Notes: a model not told the origin generated them from the sequence alone. A DNA stretch of 64,000 nucleotides from Pseudomonadota bacterium (GCA_029558635.1 JAKQEE010000052.1:454860-518859); one strand, 5' to 3'; counted from the stretch's first letter, positions 1 to 10,575 are shown. Made by a program: numbers and translations.

Positions 1-1
1 G

Positions 2-622
2 ACTCTGACGATTTTCAAGGATGTTTCTATGTTTTTGGGGCAGGGGGAGATTGTAGCTCTTGTCGGGCCGTCGGGCGCGGGGAAATCGACCTTATTACAG
101 ATGGTTGGGTTGCTTGATAAACCGACGGCGGGACAGATTATCATCGATGGGCGTGAAGTGTCGCATCTTTCCGATCATGACCGGACAATGATCCGCCGCA
201 AGAAAATCGGCTTTGTCTATCAGTTCCATTTCCTACAACCTGAATTTTCTGCGATTGAAAATGTGATGATCCCGCAGATGATTGCGGGCGTGTCCGAGAG
301 TGAAGCTCGCGATAAGGCAGATGATTTGCTCGAACAAATGGGATTGGGCCATCGGCTGGACCACCGTCCGGCGCGATTATCGGGGGGGGAGCAGCAGCGT
401 GTGGCGATTGCCCGTGCGCTCGCGAACGACCCCGTGATTTTGCTAGCGGATGAGCCGACGGGAAATCTTGACCCGAAAACGTCCGAGGCGGTGTTTGATA
501 TTTTGATCGAGCGCGTGCGGTCTGCGGGGATTGGTGCATTGATTGCAACCCACAATATGGATCTCGCCCGTAAAATGGACCGCATGATGATTATGGATCA
601 AGGGCAGTTGAGAGAGGCATGA
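2..622 (+). CDS. lolD: LolD, lipoprotein-release ABC transporter ATPase (5' truncated by window)
   Basis: ATPase of the LolCDE complex, which extracts outer-membrane lipoproteins from the inner membrane and hands them to LolA. The reading frame is open from base 2 and the protein already matches the family before the first ATG at 29, so the true start lies upstream of the window. Visible motifs are Walker A (GPSGAGKST), the ABC signature LSGGEQQR and Walker B ending in ADEPTGNLD; the Q-loop region reads VYQFHFL, as in the LolD/MacB type. Its stop overlaps the dnaE start (ATGA), so the two are probably translationally coupled. The membrane partner lolC/E is expected just upstream. The MacB-like ATPases are the only close alternative; the dnaE neighbour favours LolD. 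Confidence 0.9.
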   Translation, partial: TLTIFKDVSMFLGQGEIVALVGPSGAGKSTLLQMVGLLDKPTAGQIIIDGREVSHLSDHDRTMIRRKKIGFVYQFHFLQPEFSAIENVMIPQMIAGVSESEARDKADDLLEQMGLGHRLDHRPARLSGGEQQRVAIARALANDPVILLADEPTGNLDPKTSEAVFDILIERVRSAGIGALIATHNMDLARKMDRMMIMDQGQLREA

Positions 623-3600
623 GTGAATTTCTAGACCATAAATTCATTCATCTTCATGTTCATTCGGCTTACTCACTCGCTGAAGGAGCCATTCCGGTTA
701 AAAATCTGGTTAAAAAGGCGCGGGCGATGAATATGCCCGCGATTGCCATTACCGATTCCGGCAATCTATTCGGCGCGATGGAATTTTCTCTAGAGGCTTC
801 GAAATCAGGCATTCAGCCGATTATCGGGTCGCGTGTATTGGTCGGTGAAGAAGAGAGTCATCTGGTTCTGTTGGTCCAGAATGAGGCGGGATACCTCAAC
901 CTGTCCGAACTTATTTCCCGTTCTTTTCTGGCCTCTGATGGGCAGTCGAAGCCGCGGATCGAGTGGGAGTGGCTCAAGGAATTTTCATCGGGTCTGATCT
1001 GTCTGACGGGTGGGGTGAAAGGGCCGATTGGTCAGGCGTTGCTTCATAAGCAGATGGAGGCCGCGCGCGCAAAAACGTCCCAATTGAAAGATATTTTCGG
1101 GGATCGGCTGTATATCGAGCTTCAACGGCATGATCATGTGGACGAAGATGCGATTGAGGATGGTCTGATCGAGTTGGCGTATGAGTATAACATACCGCTC
1201 GTCGCAACAAATGATTGTTATTTTCCGACATCCGATTTTTATGCGGCGCATGATGCGTTGCTGTGTATTGCTGACGGACGTTACATTTCGGAAGATGACC
1301 GCCGCAAGGTGACGCCACACCATTACCTGAAATCCGCGACCGAGATGGTCGAGTTGTTTTCCGACTTGCCGGAGGCGGTGCAGAATACGGTTGTGATTGC
1401 ACAGAGATGCGCGTTCTTCCTTTCCGTTGTGAAGCCGATCTTGCCGCCATTCCAGACCGAAAGCGGGCGCAGTGAAGTCGAGGAAATGCGGGCGCAGGCG
1501 GAAGAGGGGCTGGAATGGCGTCTGGAGAATTTTGTCTATCATGACGGACAAAGCCCCGAAGACCGAAAAGAAATTGAAAAGGCTTATCATGACCGTTTGC
1601 AGTTCGAGCTGGATACGATCATTCAAATGGGGTTTCCTGGGTACTTTCTGATCGTTTCCGATTTTATCAAATGGGCGAAAGATCATAATATTCCAGTCGG
1701 GCCGGGGCGTGGGTCTGGCGCGGGGTCGGTTGTGGCGTGGTCGCTCAAGATTACCGATCTTGACCCTTTGCGGTTCGGTCTTCTGTTCGAACGGTTCCTC
1801 AATCCCGAGCGCGTGTCGATGCCTGACTTTGATGTGGATTTTTGTCAGGACCGCCGCGACGAAGTGATTAAATATGTGCAGGAGCGGTACGGGGCCGATC
1901 ACGTTGCGCAGATTATTACCTTTGGTAAGTTGCAGGCGCGAGCCGTGGTGCGCGATGTCGGGCGCGTGTTGCAGATGCCTTACGGCCAGATTGATAAAAT
2001 TGCCAAGATGATTCCGGCGAACCCCGCGAACCCTGTGACTTTGGCAGAAGCGTTGGAAGGCGACCCTGAATTGCGGGCCAAGCGCGAGGACGAGCAGATC
2101 GACCGTTTGTTGTCGGTGGCTTTGAAACTTGAAGGATTGTATCGCCATGCGTCCACCCACGCGGCGGGGGTTGTGATAGGGGATCGTCCGCTTCAGAAAC
2201 TTGTGCCACTTTACCGCGATCCGCGGTCCGATATTCCCGCAACCCAGTTTAACATGAAATATGTCGAGCAGGCTGGCTTGGTGAAGTTTGACTTTCTGGG
2301 CCTGAAAACTTTGACGGTTATTCAGAAGGCTGTTGAGTACATCAAGATTTCGCAAGGCGTCGAAATTGATATTCTAAAAATTCCTCTCGATGATGCTGGC
2401 GCGTATGAGATGATCTCGTCGGGGAATTCAACCGGTGTGTTCCAGTTGGAAAGTTCGGGGATGCGCGATACGCTGCGCAAAATGCGGCCCAACCGTTTTG
2501 AGGATATTATTGCTCTTGTAGCGCTCTATCGTCCGGGGCCGATGGATAATATTCCGAAATACATTGACGTGAAAGACGGGCGGGAAAAGCCCGATTATCT
2601 CCATCCGAAATTGCAGCCGATTCTCGAAGAAACATACGGCATCATGGTTTATCAGGAACAGGTGATGCAGGCTGCGCAGATTTTGTCCGGCTATACACTT
2701 GGTGGCGCCGATCTCCTTCGTCGCGCGATGGGTAAAAAAATCAAGGAGGAGATGGACAGGCAGCGCGAGACGTTTGTCGAAGGGGCTGGGCAACATTCCG
2801 ATGTGAAGCCGGAGCGCGCGGGAGAGATTTTCGACCAGATTGAAAAATTTGCGGGATACGGGTTTAACAAATCGCACGCGGCGGCCTATGCGCTTGTGGC
2901 GTATCAGACGGCATGGCTCAAGGCCAATTATCCGGTCGAATTTATGGCGGCGATTATGACGCTCGACATGGGGAACACCGACAAGCTTGCTGTGTTTCGT
3001 CAGGCGTTGCAGCAGATGGGCATTCCGTTGTTGTTGCCGGACGTCAATAAATCGGGGGTCGAATTTCTGGTCGAGCATGGCGGGGTGCGTTATGCGTTGG
3101 CCGCAATCAAAGGTGTTGGCGAGCAGGCGATGCGGGCACTGATTGAGGAGCGTTCGAAAAACGGGCCGTTCAAAGATCTGGAAGATTTTCTGAAGCGCAT
3201 GGATGCGAAGACGCTCAATAAAAAGCAATTCGAGAATCTGGTGGCGGCGGGTGCGCTTGATTCCATTCATTCCAACCGCGCGCAGTTGTTTGTGGGGGGC
3301 GAGAAGCTGGTTCATTACGCGGCGGCGCTGGCGGAGGAACGCAATAGCGCGCAAAATAGTCTGTTTGCGATGGAAGAGACAGCTTCCACTGATCTTGCGG
3401 CCCAGCATTTGCCGCAAATTCCTGAATGGTCGCCGCTCGATAAATTATCGTATGAATTCGGTGCTATCGGGTTTTATTTATCTGCACACCCCCTCGATTC
3501 CAAGGCTGCACAACTGGCGCGGATGCGGATTGTGAATTTTGCCAAGGTTCAGGAGATTCTCGAGGATCATCCGATTTCGCGGGTGCAGATGGCGGGTGTG

Positions 3601-4065
3601 CTTTTGAAAAAATCTGAAAAAATTTCGCAAAAGTCAGGGAACAAGTTTGCATTCCTGACTCTGTCTGATACGTCGGGGGTATACGAGGTCGTGTTGTTCT
3701 CAGAAACTTTGTCGCGTTCGCGGGAGTTTCTGGAGGTTGGCAAGTCGTTGCTTTTGACGGCGGATGCGGAGCAAAAAGAAGAGCAGGTGCGCCTAACCGT
3801 TCAGGATATCAAGCCTTTGGACGATATTCTGACCGACCGCGTGCATGATGTCGAGCTTCATTTGAAAGATAGTGCGGATGCCGAACGGATCAAATCCATG
3901 CTGGACAAGGCAGGCGAAGGAAAATCGCGGTTTGTTTTTGTGTTTAGTGTGCCGGATCTTGGGAAAAAAGTTACGGTTGCCCTGCCGGATTATTATAATT
4001 TTTCTTCCGATCTTCGGGATGAGCTTTACCGGTTGCCCAGTCTGAAGTCATTGCACGAGGCATGA
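619..4065 (+). CDS. dnaE: DNA polymerase III alpha subunit
   Basis: Replicative polymerase catalytic subunit, 1148 residues, close to the roughly 1160 of the E. coli enzyme. An N-terminal PHP domain starts with [15 protein letters not shown]. The polymerase core shows [14 protein letters not shown] and the palm motif PDFDVDF around residue 402, whose aspartates bind the catalytic metals. A helix-hairpin-helix-like segment (KGVGEQAM, near residue 830) and an OB-fold region near residue 990 ([10 protein letters not shown] onward) follow. No exonuclease insertion is seen, so this is DnaE rather than PolC. The start overlaps the lolD stop, and the stop overlaps the next gene's ATG in ATGATG, so lolD-dnaE-rseP1 look like one transcript. 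Confidence 0.97.
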   Translation: MSEFLDHKFIHLHVHSAYSLAEGAIPVKNLVKKARAMNMPAIAITDSGNLFGAMEFSLEASKSGIQPIIGSRVLVGEEESHLVLLVQNEAGYLNLSELISRSFLASDGQSKPRIEWEWLKEFSSGLICLTGGVKGPIGQALLHKQMEAARAKTSQLKDIFGDRLYIELQRHDHVDEDAIEDGLIELAYEYNIPLVATNDCYFPTSDFYAAHDALLCIADGRYISEDDRRKVTPHHYLKSATEMVELFSDLPEAVQNTVVIAQRCAFFLSVVKPILPPFQTESGRSEVEEMRAQAEEGLEWRLENFVYHDGQSPEDRKEIEKAYHDRLQFELDTIIQMGFPGYFLIVSDFIKWAKDHNIPVGPGRGSGAGSVVAWSLKITDLDPLRFGLLFERFLNPERVSMPDFDVDFCQDRRDEVIKYVQERYGADHVAQIITFGKLQARAVVRDVGRVLQMPYGQIDKIAKMIPANPANPVTLAEALEGDPELRAKREDEQIDRLLSVALKLEGLYRHASTHAAGVVIGDRPLQKLVPLYRDPRSDIPATQFNMKYVEQAGLVKFDFLGLKTLTVIQKAVEYIKISQGVEIDILKIPLDDAGAYEMISSGNSTGVFQLESSGMRDTLRKMRPNRFEDIIALVALYRPGPMDNIPKYIDVKDGREKPDYLHPKLQPILEETYGIMVYQEQVMQAAQILSGYTLGGADLLRRAMGKKIKEEMDRQRETFVEGAGQHSDVKPERAGEIFDQIEKFAGYGFNKSHAAAYALVAYQTAWLKANYPVEFMAAIMTLDMGNTDKLAVFRQALQQMGIPLLLPDVNKSGVEFLVEHGGVRYALAAIKGVGEQAMRALIEERSKNGPFKDLEDFLKRMDAKTLNKKQFENLVAAGALDSIHSNRAQLFVGGEKLVHYAAALAEERNSAQNSLFAMEETASTDLAAQHLPQIPEWSPLDKLSYEFGAIGFYLSAHPLDSKAAQLARMRIVNFAKVQEILEDHPISRVQMAGVLLKKSEKISQKSGNKFAFLTLSDTSGVYEVVLFSETLSRSREFLEVGKSLLLTADAEQKEEQVRLTVQDIKPLDDILTDRVHDVELHLKDSADAERIKSMLDKAGEGKSRFVFVFSVPDLGKKVTVALPDYYNFSSDLRDELYRLPSLKSLHEA

Positions 4066-5399
4066 TGCATTATCTGGAGATGTTTTTGTATTATGGGCTG
4101 CTGACGGCGCTTGTTCTGAGTGCCGTCGTCTTCATTCACGAGTTCGGACATTTTTACGCCGCACGTCGATTTGGGGTGAAGGTCGAGGCTTTTTCCATCG
4201 GGTTCGGGCGCGAAATCTGGGGTAAAACGGACTCCAAGGGAATGCGCTGGAAAATCTGTGCTTTTCCGTTTGGAGGGTATGTCGTTTTCCATGGTGAGGA
4301 TGAATTGCGCGAGCCAAATCCGGAAGGGGCGTTCTGGGCCAAGCCGAACTGGCAGCGGAGTCTGATTTCCTTGGCGGGACCTGCGGCCAATTTTCTGTTG
4401 GCGTTGGTCTTGATGTTTTTTGTTTTTCTGTTTGATGGAAAGCCCGTTGCCAATTCAACCATCAATGCAGTAGAGATCGGATCCGGTGCGGACAGAGCGG
4501 GGTTAAAGGTTGGTGATGTTATTTTGAGCGTGAATGGAAAAGCAATTCCCGAGGATTTTATTGATTTGACCAAAATCATCAACGAGGACGGATCGAACGC
4601 TGCGGCGGTCGAGTTTATGCGGGACGGTCAGAAAATGTCGCGTGTGGTAGACCTGCATGTGATGAAAGATGAGGGGGATTTCGGCGAAGATAAAAGCCGG
4701 AGAGTTATGGGCGTGATTTTGGGGCGCGGCGCATGGAAGATTGAAGCCATTAATGCCGTGGATGGTGTTGATACGTCAGGGCATCCTGATTTTGCGCGTC
4801 AGTTGATTAAAGAGAAATTGGGGCGGGATGTGGTTGTCAATTTCGGTTTGGTCAAAAAAGAAGGAGACGAGCAAAAGGATTACCACATGCATCTTACGGC
4901 TGAGAATAACGCGGCTCTCTCTGATCCTGAGCATGTCAATTATAGTTCCGTCGTGTACGGGAATTTGAAGGATATGCGTAAGAGAGAGGTTTCCGTTTTC
5001 GAGGCTTTCATTCAGAGCAGTTTGTTTTCGTGGGAGGCTGTACGCAAGGTCAGCGGTGTTATTTATCAGATGTTTGTCGGCAAAAAAGATACGGGCGATC
5101 TGGGCGGGGTGGTAAAGATCGGTGAAATGACCGGCGGAGCGTTCCGGCAGAGTGAAATTTCCGGCTACTCCATCTTTTTCCGTTTGATCGCGGCGATTTC
5201 GGTCAATATCGGTTTTTTGAATTTGTTGCCTTTGCCGATGCTTGACGGCGGACGGCTGACCTTCAACTTGTATGAGGCCATTCGCGGCAAGCGGCCCAGT
5301 CACAAAGTTCGCGCCTATATCATGGCGGGGAGTGTCGGGTTTGTGTTTGCCATTATCCTGATGACCAATATCAGGGATATTTTCGAGATTTTTATGTAA
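4062..5399 (+). CDS. RseP-like site-2 protease, paralogue 1
   Basis: Membrane zinc metalloprotease of family M50, which cuts substrates within the membrane; RseP releases envelope-stress sigma factors. 445 residues. The zinc motif HEFGH lies at about residues 25-29 in the first membrane helix and the third ligand in the LPMLDGG motif near residue 393. A PDZ domain (about 125-200) and a second PDZ-like stretch lie between. The start is the first ATG of ATGATG, overlapping the dnaE stop. A second complete paralogue lies at 6179-7585 and is the one followed by bamA, as in the usual order. Both keep every catalytic residue, so neither looks decayed; the substrate of this copy is unknown. Confidence 0.88.
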   Translation: MMHYLEMFLYYGLLTALVLSAVVFIHEFGHFYAARRFGVKVEAFSIGFGREIWGKTDSKGMRWKICAFPFGGYVVFHGEDELREPNPEGAFWAKPNWQRSLISLAGPAANFLLALVLMFFVFLFDGKPVANSTINAVEIGSGADRAGLKVGDVILSVNGKAIPEDFIDLTKIINEDGSNAAAVEFMRDGQKMSRVVDLHVMKDEGDFGEDKSRRVMGVILGRGAWKIEAINAVDGVDTSGHPDFARQLIKEKLGRDVVVNFGLVKKEGDEQKDYHMHLTAENNAALSDPEHVNYSSVVYGNLKDMRKREVSVFEAFIQSSLFSWEAVRKVSGVIYQMFVGKKDTGDLGGVVKIGEMTGGAFRQSEISGYSIFFRLIAAISVNIGFLNLLPLPMLDGGRLTFNLYEAIRGKRPSHKVRAYIMAGSVGFVFAIILMTNIRDIFEIFM

Positions 5400-5409
5400 C
5401 GGGTCGTTA

Positions 5410-6012
5410 TTACATCTCTTTTGTGATCGCGGCGGGGACGTCATAATATTTGCGTCCGGCGAACTCTTTTACGACTTCCAACTGCGAGAATTGATCCAGA
5501 TGTTTGTCGGCCACCAAGGTAAAGCCTTCGCGACCTGAGTGTCTTTCCAGCTGATGCAGAGTGCCTTTTTGCATGAACCGGCTAGATATGGTTTTGTTTC
5601 CCTGTATAGAGACGATCTGGGCTCCCATTCTTTCGGTCAGGCGTTCCCATATCCCGTCCTCGAAGTGGCGTGGGCTGAGCAGGTCCTCAAAAGTATAGTA
5701 ATCATATCTTGACGGCGAGTATTGGTTGCAAAGAACGATTAAATCCGTTTCGTGTGAAGCATCGAGGATATCATTTTCTGGTGGGTGACCGTTGTTGCAA
5801 ACCTGAATGTTAAAGTCGGGAGTTAGATGAATGCCGCGTTTTTTCAAATCCAGTACGGTTTGTTCCACCATTAAAGTGTCGGTTTCGCGTCCGATTTCTG
5901 CGCCATTTACGACAATTGTCATGTGGCTGATGGAGCCGTCGGGAGAAGAATGTTTTTCAAATCTGGTGCGCAGTTCAAGCAAGTAGTCAATGACGGGGGT
6001 GGATTGAAGCAT
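5410..6012 (-). CDS. Protein of unknown function between the two rseP paralogues
   Basis: 200 residues, not recognised. It runs against both neighbours; its end is only 10 bases from the end of the first rseP paralogue. AGAGG lies about 7 bases before the ATG, supporting the start. No signal peptide or membrane segment is visible. The pattern TDLIVLCNQYSP after an NGHPPENDI stretch, and an alternation of hydrophobic strands with helices, could be a Rossmann-like fold, but this is only an impression. There are two cysteines (in VCNNG and VLCNQ). Its position splits what is otherwise a co-oriented pair of protease paralogues, which suggests an insertion after duplication. Confidence 0.7.
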   Translation of the reverse strand: MLQSTPVIDYLLELRTRFEKHSSPDGSISHMTIVVNGAEIGRETDTLMVEQTVLDLKKRGIHLTPDFNIQVCNNGHPPENDILDASHETDLIVLCNQYSPSRYDYYTFEDLLSPRHFEDGIWERLTERMGAQIVSIQGNKTISSRFMQKGTLHQLERHSGREGFTLVADKHLDQFSQLEVVKEFAGRKYYDVPAAITKEM

Positions 6013-6112
6013 CGAGGACCTCTTTGTTCATCCAATAAGCATGAGAGCGAATCAAAATTATGGCAACGTAATTTTTGTAGGGGTTTGATCTTTCTACAAT
6101 CTTTCTATATTA

Positions 6113-6141
6113 ACGACATGCTCGTATTTTTCTGGTACAAT
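6113..6141 (+). promoter_or_regulatory. Candidate sigma-70 type promoter for rseP paralogue 2
   Basis: ACGACA (6113-6118), a 17-base spacer and TACAAT (6136-6141), the latter preceded by TGG. It sits 38 bases before the ATG at 6179 in the 166-base gap between divergent genes. The -35 matches four of six consensus bases and the -10 five of six. A second TACAAT at 6095-6100 lacks a good -35 partner. Read by eye only. Confidence 0.35.
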
Positions 6142-6178
6142 TTCCGGATACACAGTTTTCATAAAAGGATTAAATTGC

Positions 6179-7585
6179 ATGCAATCTCTTGTTGATCTCG
6201 CCCAAATGGTTCTCGGTAATGTTTGGACGTACGGAGTCACGTTTTTACTTGTTCTCGGTGTGCTGGTTTTCGTCCACGAATGGGGTCACTATATCGTCGC
6301 GCGGTTGTGTGGCGTGCGTGTCGAGGTGTTTTCAGTCGGCTTCGGTAGGGAATTGTGGGGCTGGACGGCCAAATCGGGGACGCGTTGGAAAATTTCACTC
6401 TTCCCATTGGGTGGCTACGTGAAAATGTTCGGGGATCAGGACCCCACGAGCGCCAGCTTTTCCGATGAGATCGAAGATAAGCCGGGCCATACCCGTCATA
6501 TGACCGATGCAGAGCGTTCTGTGGCCTTCTTTTCAAAGCCTGTCTGGAAGCGTGCCTTGATAGTTTTTGCAGGACCGGGGATCAATTTCCTCTTTGCCAT
6601 CATTATTATGGCCGGACTTTACATGTCTTTGGGCCAGCCTGTTACGCCACCGCAGATTACTGGAGTGGAGGTTGGCTCTGCTGCGGACAAAGGGGGCTTC
6701 TTGCCGCATGACACTGTCAAATCTGTCAATGGTAAGGACATTATCAGCTTCGATGATGTCCGCCGTCATGTGATGCTCAATCTTGATCAGGAAATGGACG
6801 TTGTCGTTGATCGGGGCGGGCAAGAGCTTCATCTTGCCGTCACGCCTCAAAAGATTACGGAAAAGGACAGGTTCGGCTTTGAGCACGAGCGTGGCTATCT
6901 CGGTATTATCGGTCCGGCCAACGGCATTGATATGGCCCAGATCTCTTCCGTCAACGGGAAAGAAACCAAGGGCGATCTGGCTTTGACCCACAAGCTGGTT
7001 GAAGAAGGGTTGGGCAAACCGATGAAAATCCGGACTTCGATGGATACCAAGGCCGCCGAGGTCATGATTATGCCGCCGGTCGAAATGAACCCGCAGATCA
7101 AGAATATTGACGATCCTGCCTATAATGCCTTGTTCCTCGGGGTGAAGCCCGGTGACGAAATCATCAAATATGGTCCGGTTCAGGCGATCGGAGTGGCTAC
7201 GTACGAGACATGGAATATTTCAAAAGAGACCCTTAATGCCGTCTGGCAAATGGTGACGGGGACCCGTAGCGCCAAGGAATTGGGCGGGATTATCCGTATC
7301 GGGGCAATGGCAGGTGATATGGCCGAGCGCGGGATTATTTCGTTGATTCTGTTTACGGCGCTTTTGTCCATCAACCTTGGTCTTATTAACCTGTTCCCGA
7401 TTCCGATGCTGGATGGTGGCCATTTGCTGTTCTATGGGGTCGAGGCTGCCCGCGGCAAGCCGCTGTCTGAGCAGGTGCAGGAATATGCCTTCCGTTTCGG
7501 CTTGGTCGTTCTGGTCTCGCTGATGGTCTTCTCGAACTTGAACGATGTTCTGCAAATGTTTGTCTTCAACGGCAAAGATTCGTAA
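6179..7585 (+). CDS. rseP: RseP, intramembrane site-2 zinc metalloprotease (paralogue 2)
   Basis: Inner-membrane protease of the regulated intramembrane proteolysis pathway, 468 residues. HEWGH (about 31-35) supplies two zinc ligands and the catalytic glutamate, and PIPMLDGG near residue 410 the third ligand. Family landmarks VEVFSVGFGRELWG and FPLGGYVKMFGDQD are present, with PDZ repeats between about 150 and 300 and a C-terminal membrane helix. It lies upstream of bamA and the lipid A genes, the position expected for the orthologue, although dxr and cdsA are not seen next to it. A strong hairpin follows the stop, so it may be transcribed apart from bamA. Confidence 0.93.
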   Translation: MQSLVDLAQMVLGNVWTYGVTFLLVLGVLVFVHEWGHYIVARLCGVRVEVFSVGFGRELWGWTAKSGTRWKISLFPLGGYVKMFGDQDPTSASFSDEIEDKPGHTRHMTDAERSVAFFSKPVWKRALIVFAGPGINFLFAIIIMAGLYMSLGQPVTPPQITGVEVGSAADKGGFLPHDTVKSVNGKDIISFDDVRRHVMLNLDQEMDVVVDRGGQELHLAVTPQKITEKDRFGFEHERGYLGIIGPANGIDMAQISSVNGKETKGDLALTHKLVEEGLGKPMKIRTSMDTKAAEVMIMPPVEMNPQIKNIDDPAYNALFLGVKPGDEIIKYGPVQAIGVATYETWNISKETLNAVWQMVTGTRSAKELGGIIRIGAMAGDMAERGIISLILFTALLSINLGLINLFPIPMLDGGHLLFYGVEAARGKPLSEQVQEYAFRFGLVVLVSLMVFSNLNDVLQMFVFNGKDS

Positions 7586-7611
7586 TTTTTTAGTTTTTAT
7601 CTGTTTTTGGC

Positions 7612-7635
7612 CACCCTTGTTTTTAAACAAGGGTG
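7612..7635 (+). terminator. Hairpin after rseP, probable terminator
   Basis: CACCCTTGTTT and AAACAAGGGTG are perfect 11-base inverted repeats separated by TT, 27 bases after the rseP stop. The sequence after the stem (TTCCTTATTT) is T-rich but not a clean T run, so a Rho-independent terminator on the + strand is likely but not certain. Confidence 0.6.
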
Positions 7636-7700
7636 TTCCTTATTTGACTTTCCTATACAACTCGGCTAGATGACTTATGTAATCTTTAATGGAGGCTGGT

Positions 7701-8084
7701 ATGGATAGTCAGGATTTTTCAAGGGACGATCGCCTTATAGGTGAGTTTCTCAGGCAGCATATTGCTGAGGAGAGGCTTTTTGCGAATCTGAGGCATATTC
7801 ACAGAAATTCGGATGACTCGCCAAATGAGCGTTTAAAGTCCCAGACATGCGGCCTTGCCAAAGTTTTCTTCGAACATGGCAAGCTTGCCTCGGGTTTTAG
7901 GGTTTTGGTTCTTGGCGGGCATGATCTGGAACAGGATGACGTCTTCAAGTCCCTTGGATATGAAAATAGATTTGAGGGAATGCAAGCTCTTAGTGCGCAC
8001 GGTCCGGCTTATGACGAGGCTATTATCGCCACTATTGTCTTTGATGTGGAAAAGAGCGAATTGCCGAAGGCCGTACCGGCTTAA
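7701..8084 (+). CDS. Small protein of unknown function between rseP and bamA
   Basis: 127 residues from the ATG at 7701, which has GGAGG at 7691-7695, five bases upstream; the in-frame ATG at 7689 lies over this site and is less likely. Not recognised. The protein is soluble and rich in charged residues and histidine in its first third, then contains FRVLVLGGHDLEQDDVFKSL, with a beta-strand and glycine turn. No signal peptide. It stands between the terminator after rseP and bamA, where alphaproteobacteria normally have nothing, and it has its own ribosome site, so it is probably an independently transcribed accessory gene. Confidence 0.6.
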   Translation: MDSQDFSRDDRLIGEFLRQHIAEERLFANLRHIHRNSDDSPNERLKSQTCGLAKVFFEHGKLASGFRVLVLGGHDLEQDDVFKSLGYENRFEGMQALSAHGPAYDEAIIATIVFDVEKSELPKAVPA

Positions 8085-8266
8085 CGTAAAAGGGCAAATA
8101 TTGAAAATAGATGTTGGGCTATGACGTCCCGCATCTTTCTGGTGTCCTGTCTGTCAAGCTTGTGGAGCAGTGGGTTGAGGATAATAGTTTCCCTTGATTA
8201 CTTCCTCCGTAAGAGATAGTTTTTTCAAGATTTTACAATCTGTTGTTCAGCCCGATTGGTGTTTCA

Positions 8267-10537
8267 ATGACTCTCAGAACCTATGCTCTTTACGCAACGG
8301 CTTTTACCGCTTTATTTGCGTTTTCCATTCAGCCTTCTTTGGCATCCAATGTACGGGATATCCGTGTCGAAGGATCGGAGCGGGTCGAACCGGCCACTGT
8401 CCTCACTTATCTCAATTTGCACAAGGGGGATGCCGTTACCCAAGATGCTCTCGATGAAGCTTTGAAAAGCCTGTTTGCAACGGGGTTGTTTGCCGACGTC
8501 CAGATTTCCGAGAGCAACGGTGTTGTGACCGTCAAAATCTCTGAAAACCCTGTCATCAACCAGATCGCTTTTGAAGGTAATGACGAGTTGGAAGACGAGC
8601 AGCTTCTCTCTGAAATCACCGCCCGTCCGCGGCAGGTTTTTACGCGGACGTCTGTCCAGAATGATGTGTCCCGCCTGTATGATGTTTATCACCGCAACGG
8701 GCGTTTTTCCGTCGATATCCAGCCGAAGGTTATCAAGCTCGACCAGAACCGCGTCAATCTGGTTTTTGAAATTCAGGAAGGTCCGCTGACCGAGATCAGC
8801 TCGATCCGCTTTGTCGGTAACGAGCGATTCAGCGATGATGAATTGCGCTCGGTTATCAGTTCCCGCGAGACGCGTTGGTACAATATTCTTTCGTCTGCCG
8901 ACCGCTTCGATCAGGACCGTTTATCCTATGATATGGAGCAACTGCGCCAGTTCTATCTGAAGGAAGGCTATGCCGATTTCCGCATTCTGTCCTCGGTGGC
9001 CGAGTTGTCCCAAGACAAGGATAAATTCTATGTGACTGTGACAGTTGATGAGGGCGAGCGGTATCGTGTCGGCGATATCAAGGTCAATTCCCAAATCCGC
9101 AACCTTGATCCTTCGGGATTGATGGATCAGGTCAGTTTTAATGCCAATGACTGGTACAATGCCGAGGAAGTCAAAACCACGGTTGACCAGATGACTCGTC
9201 GTCTCGGCGATATGCAGTATGCGTTTGTCAACATTGTTCCCGATGTGAACCGCAACCGCGAGAAGCATACAATCGATGTATTGTTCAATATCAATGAAAG
9301 TCCTCGCGTTTATGTCGAGCGCATCAATATCGACGGCAACGTCCGTACGCTTGATAAGGTGATCCGTCGCCAGATGGAGGTGGTCGAGGGGGACGCGTTC
9401 AACCGCTCTCTGGTCGCCGAATCCGAAAAGAATATCCGCGATCTGGGTTATTTCTCGAAAGTCGATGTCAAAACTCTTCCGGGAAGTACGCCGGATAAAA
9501 CTGTCGTTGACGTCAATGTCGAAGAGCAATCGACCGGCGAGATTTCCCTCGGGGCAGGTTTCTCAACAGTGGATGGTCCGTTGGCCGACTTCCATATCCG
9601 CGAGAAAAACCTGTTGGGACGTGGGCAGGATCTGGGCTTCTCGGCGACGGTTGCCGGAGCGCGGACCGAGTTCGACGTTGCCTTCACCGAGCCGTATTTC
9701 CTCGACCGCGATTTGCTGGCCGGATTTGATGTGTTCCACACCACCCGCGATCAGCAAGACCAGAGTTCGTTCGACCAGAAACGGACGGGGGCAGGTGTGC
9801 GTATGGGGTATCCGCTTTCGAAATACTGGCGCCAGTTGTGGAAGTACCAGATCGAGAATAACGAAATTACCAATGTTGATTCCGATGCTTCCCGCTTTAT
9901 TCAGGATCAGGAAGGGGCGCGCATGACGTCGGCCGTTTCCCAGCGTCTGACTTATGAAGACCTGGATAGCCGTCTTTATCCGACCGACGGGATCAGTTTA
10001 TGGCTCGATACCGAGTTGGCCGGTCTTGGCGGGGACGCCAAATATGTATCAGGCAAGCTTGGCGGGTCGTATTATATTCCGATTGCCAAAAACTGGATAT
10101 TCAACGTGTTGGGAGAGACAGGGATCGTGGCGGCGTATAGTGACAGCGATGTCAAGATCAACGAACGTTACTTCCTTGGTGGCAATACCTTCCGCGGATT
10201 CGAACGCGCAGGTGTCGGTCCGCGCGACCTTGGGACGGACGACTCTCTTGGTGGCAACCAGTTTTATCGCGGTACGGCGGAGTTGACTTTCCCGCTCGGA
10301 CTTCCAGATGATTTGGGCGTTTCGGGGCATGCCTTTACCGATGTCGGGTCCTTGTGGGGGCTTGATGAATCCGGGAGCGGTATTGTTGATGAGAATAGTC
10401 TGCGCGCCTCTGCAGGGCTGGGGATGACCTGGATTTCGCCTATGGGTCCGGTGCGGATTGATTTGTCGAAACCTTATCTGAAAGAAGATTATGACGTCGA
10501 GCAGGTCTTTAAATTCAGCTTTGGAACACGCTTCTAA
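8267..10537 (+). CDS. bamA: BamA, outer-membrane protein assembly factor
   Basis: Omp85 family core of the BAM complex, which folds beta-barrel proteins into the outer membrane. From the ATG at 8267 it is 756 residues; this start gives a signal peptide (MTLRTYALY, a hydrophobic stretch, then SLASN), while the in-frame TTG at 8243 would bury it, so I prefer the ATG. Five POTRA repeats occupy roughly residues 25-410, shown by recurring I-x-x-G/N-x-x-x-V/L patterns such as IRVEGSERV and IAFEGNDEL. The C-terminal barrel includes the RGF motif (FRGFERAG) and ends in phenylalanine (FGTRF), the usual BAM signal. 182 bases without a clear gene precede it. skp follows 38 bases downstream. Confidence 0.95.
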   Translation: MTLRTYALYATAFTALFAFSIQPSLASNVRDIRVEGSERVEPATVLTYLNLHKGDAVTQDALDEALKSLFATGLFADVQISESNGVVTVKISENPVINQIAFEGNDELEDEQLLSEITARPRQVFTRTSVQNDVSRLYDVYHRNGRFSVDIQPKVIKLDQNRVNLVFEIQEGPLTEISSIRFVGNERFSDDELRSVISSRETRWYNILSSADRFDQDRLSYDMEQLRQFYLKEGYADFRILSSVAELSQDKDKFYVTVTVDEGERYRVGDIKVNSQIRNLDPSGLMDQVSFNANDWYNAEEVKTTVDQMTRRLGDMQYAFVNIVPDVNRNREKHTIDVLFNINESPRVYVERINIDGNVRTLDKVIRRQMEVVEGDAFNRSLVAESEKNIRDLGYFSKVDVKTLPGSTPDKTVVDVNVEEQSTGEISLGAGFSTVDGPLADFHIREKNLLGRGQDLGFSATVAGARTEFDVAFTEPYFLDRDLLAGFDVFHTTRDQQDQSSFDQKRTGAGVRMGYPLSKYWRQLWKYQIENNEITNVDSDASRFIQDQEGARMTSAVSQRLTYEDLDSRLYPTDGISLWLDTELAGLGGDAKYVSGKLGGSYYIPIAKNWIFNVLGETGIVAAYSDSDVKINERYFLGGNTFRGFERAGVGPRDLGTDDSLGGNQFYRGTAELTFPLGLPDDLGVSGHAFTDVGSLWGLDESGSGIVDENSLRASAGLGMTWISPMGPVRIDLSKPYLKEDYDVEQVFKFSFGTRF

Positions 10538-10575
10538 TACTTGTTTTAATATCTAGAAAATTTTGTGAGGTTATC

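Noticed and set aside
985-2355. Long minus-strand open frame (456 codons) inside dnaE
   Set aside because: It lies opposite the conserved polymerase and PHP coding sequence, has no recognisable domain and is a by-product of codon bias in dnaE.
8111-8197. 28-codon frame before bamA starting at ATG 8111
   Set aside because: Too short, no ribosome site, no recognisable pattern; kept as non-coding leader until conservation is shown.
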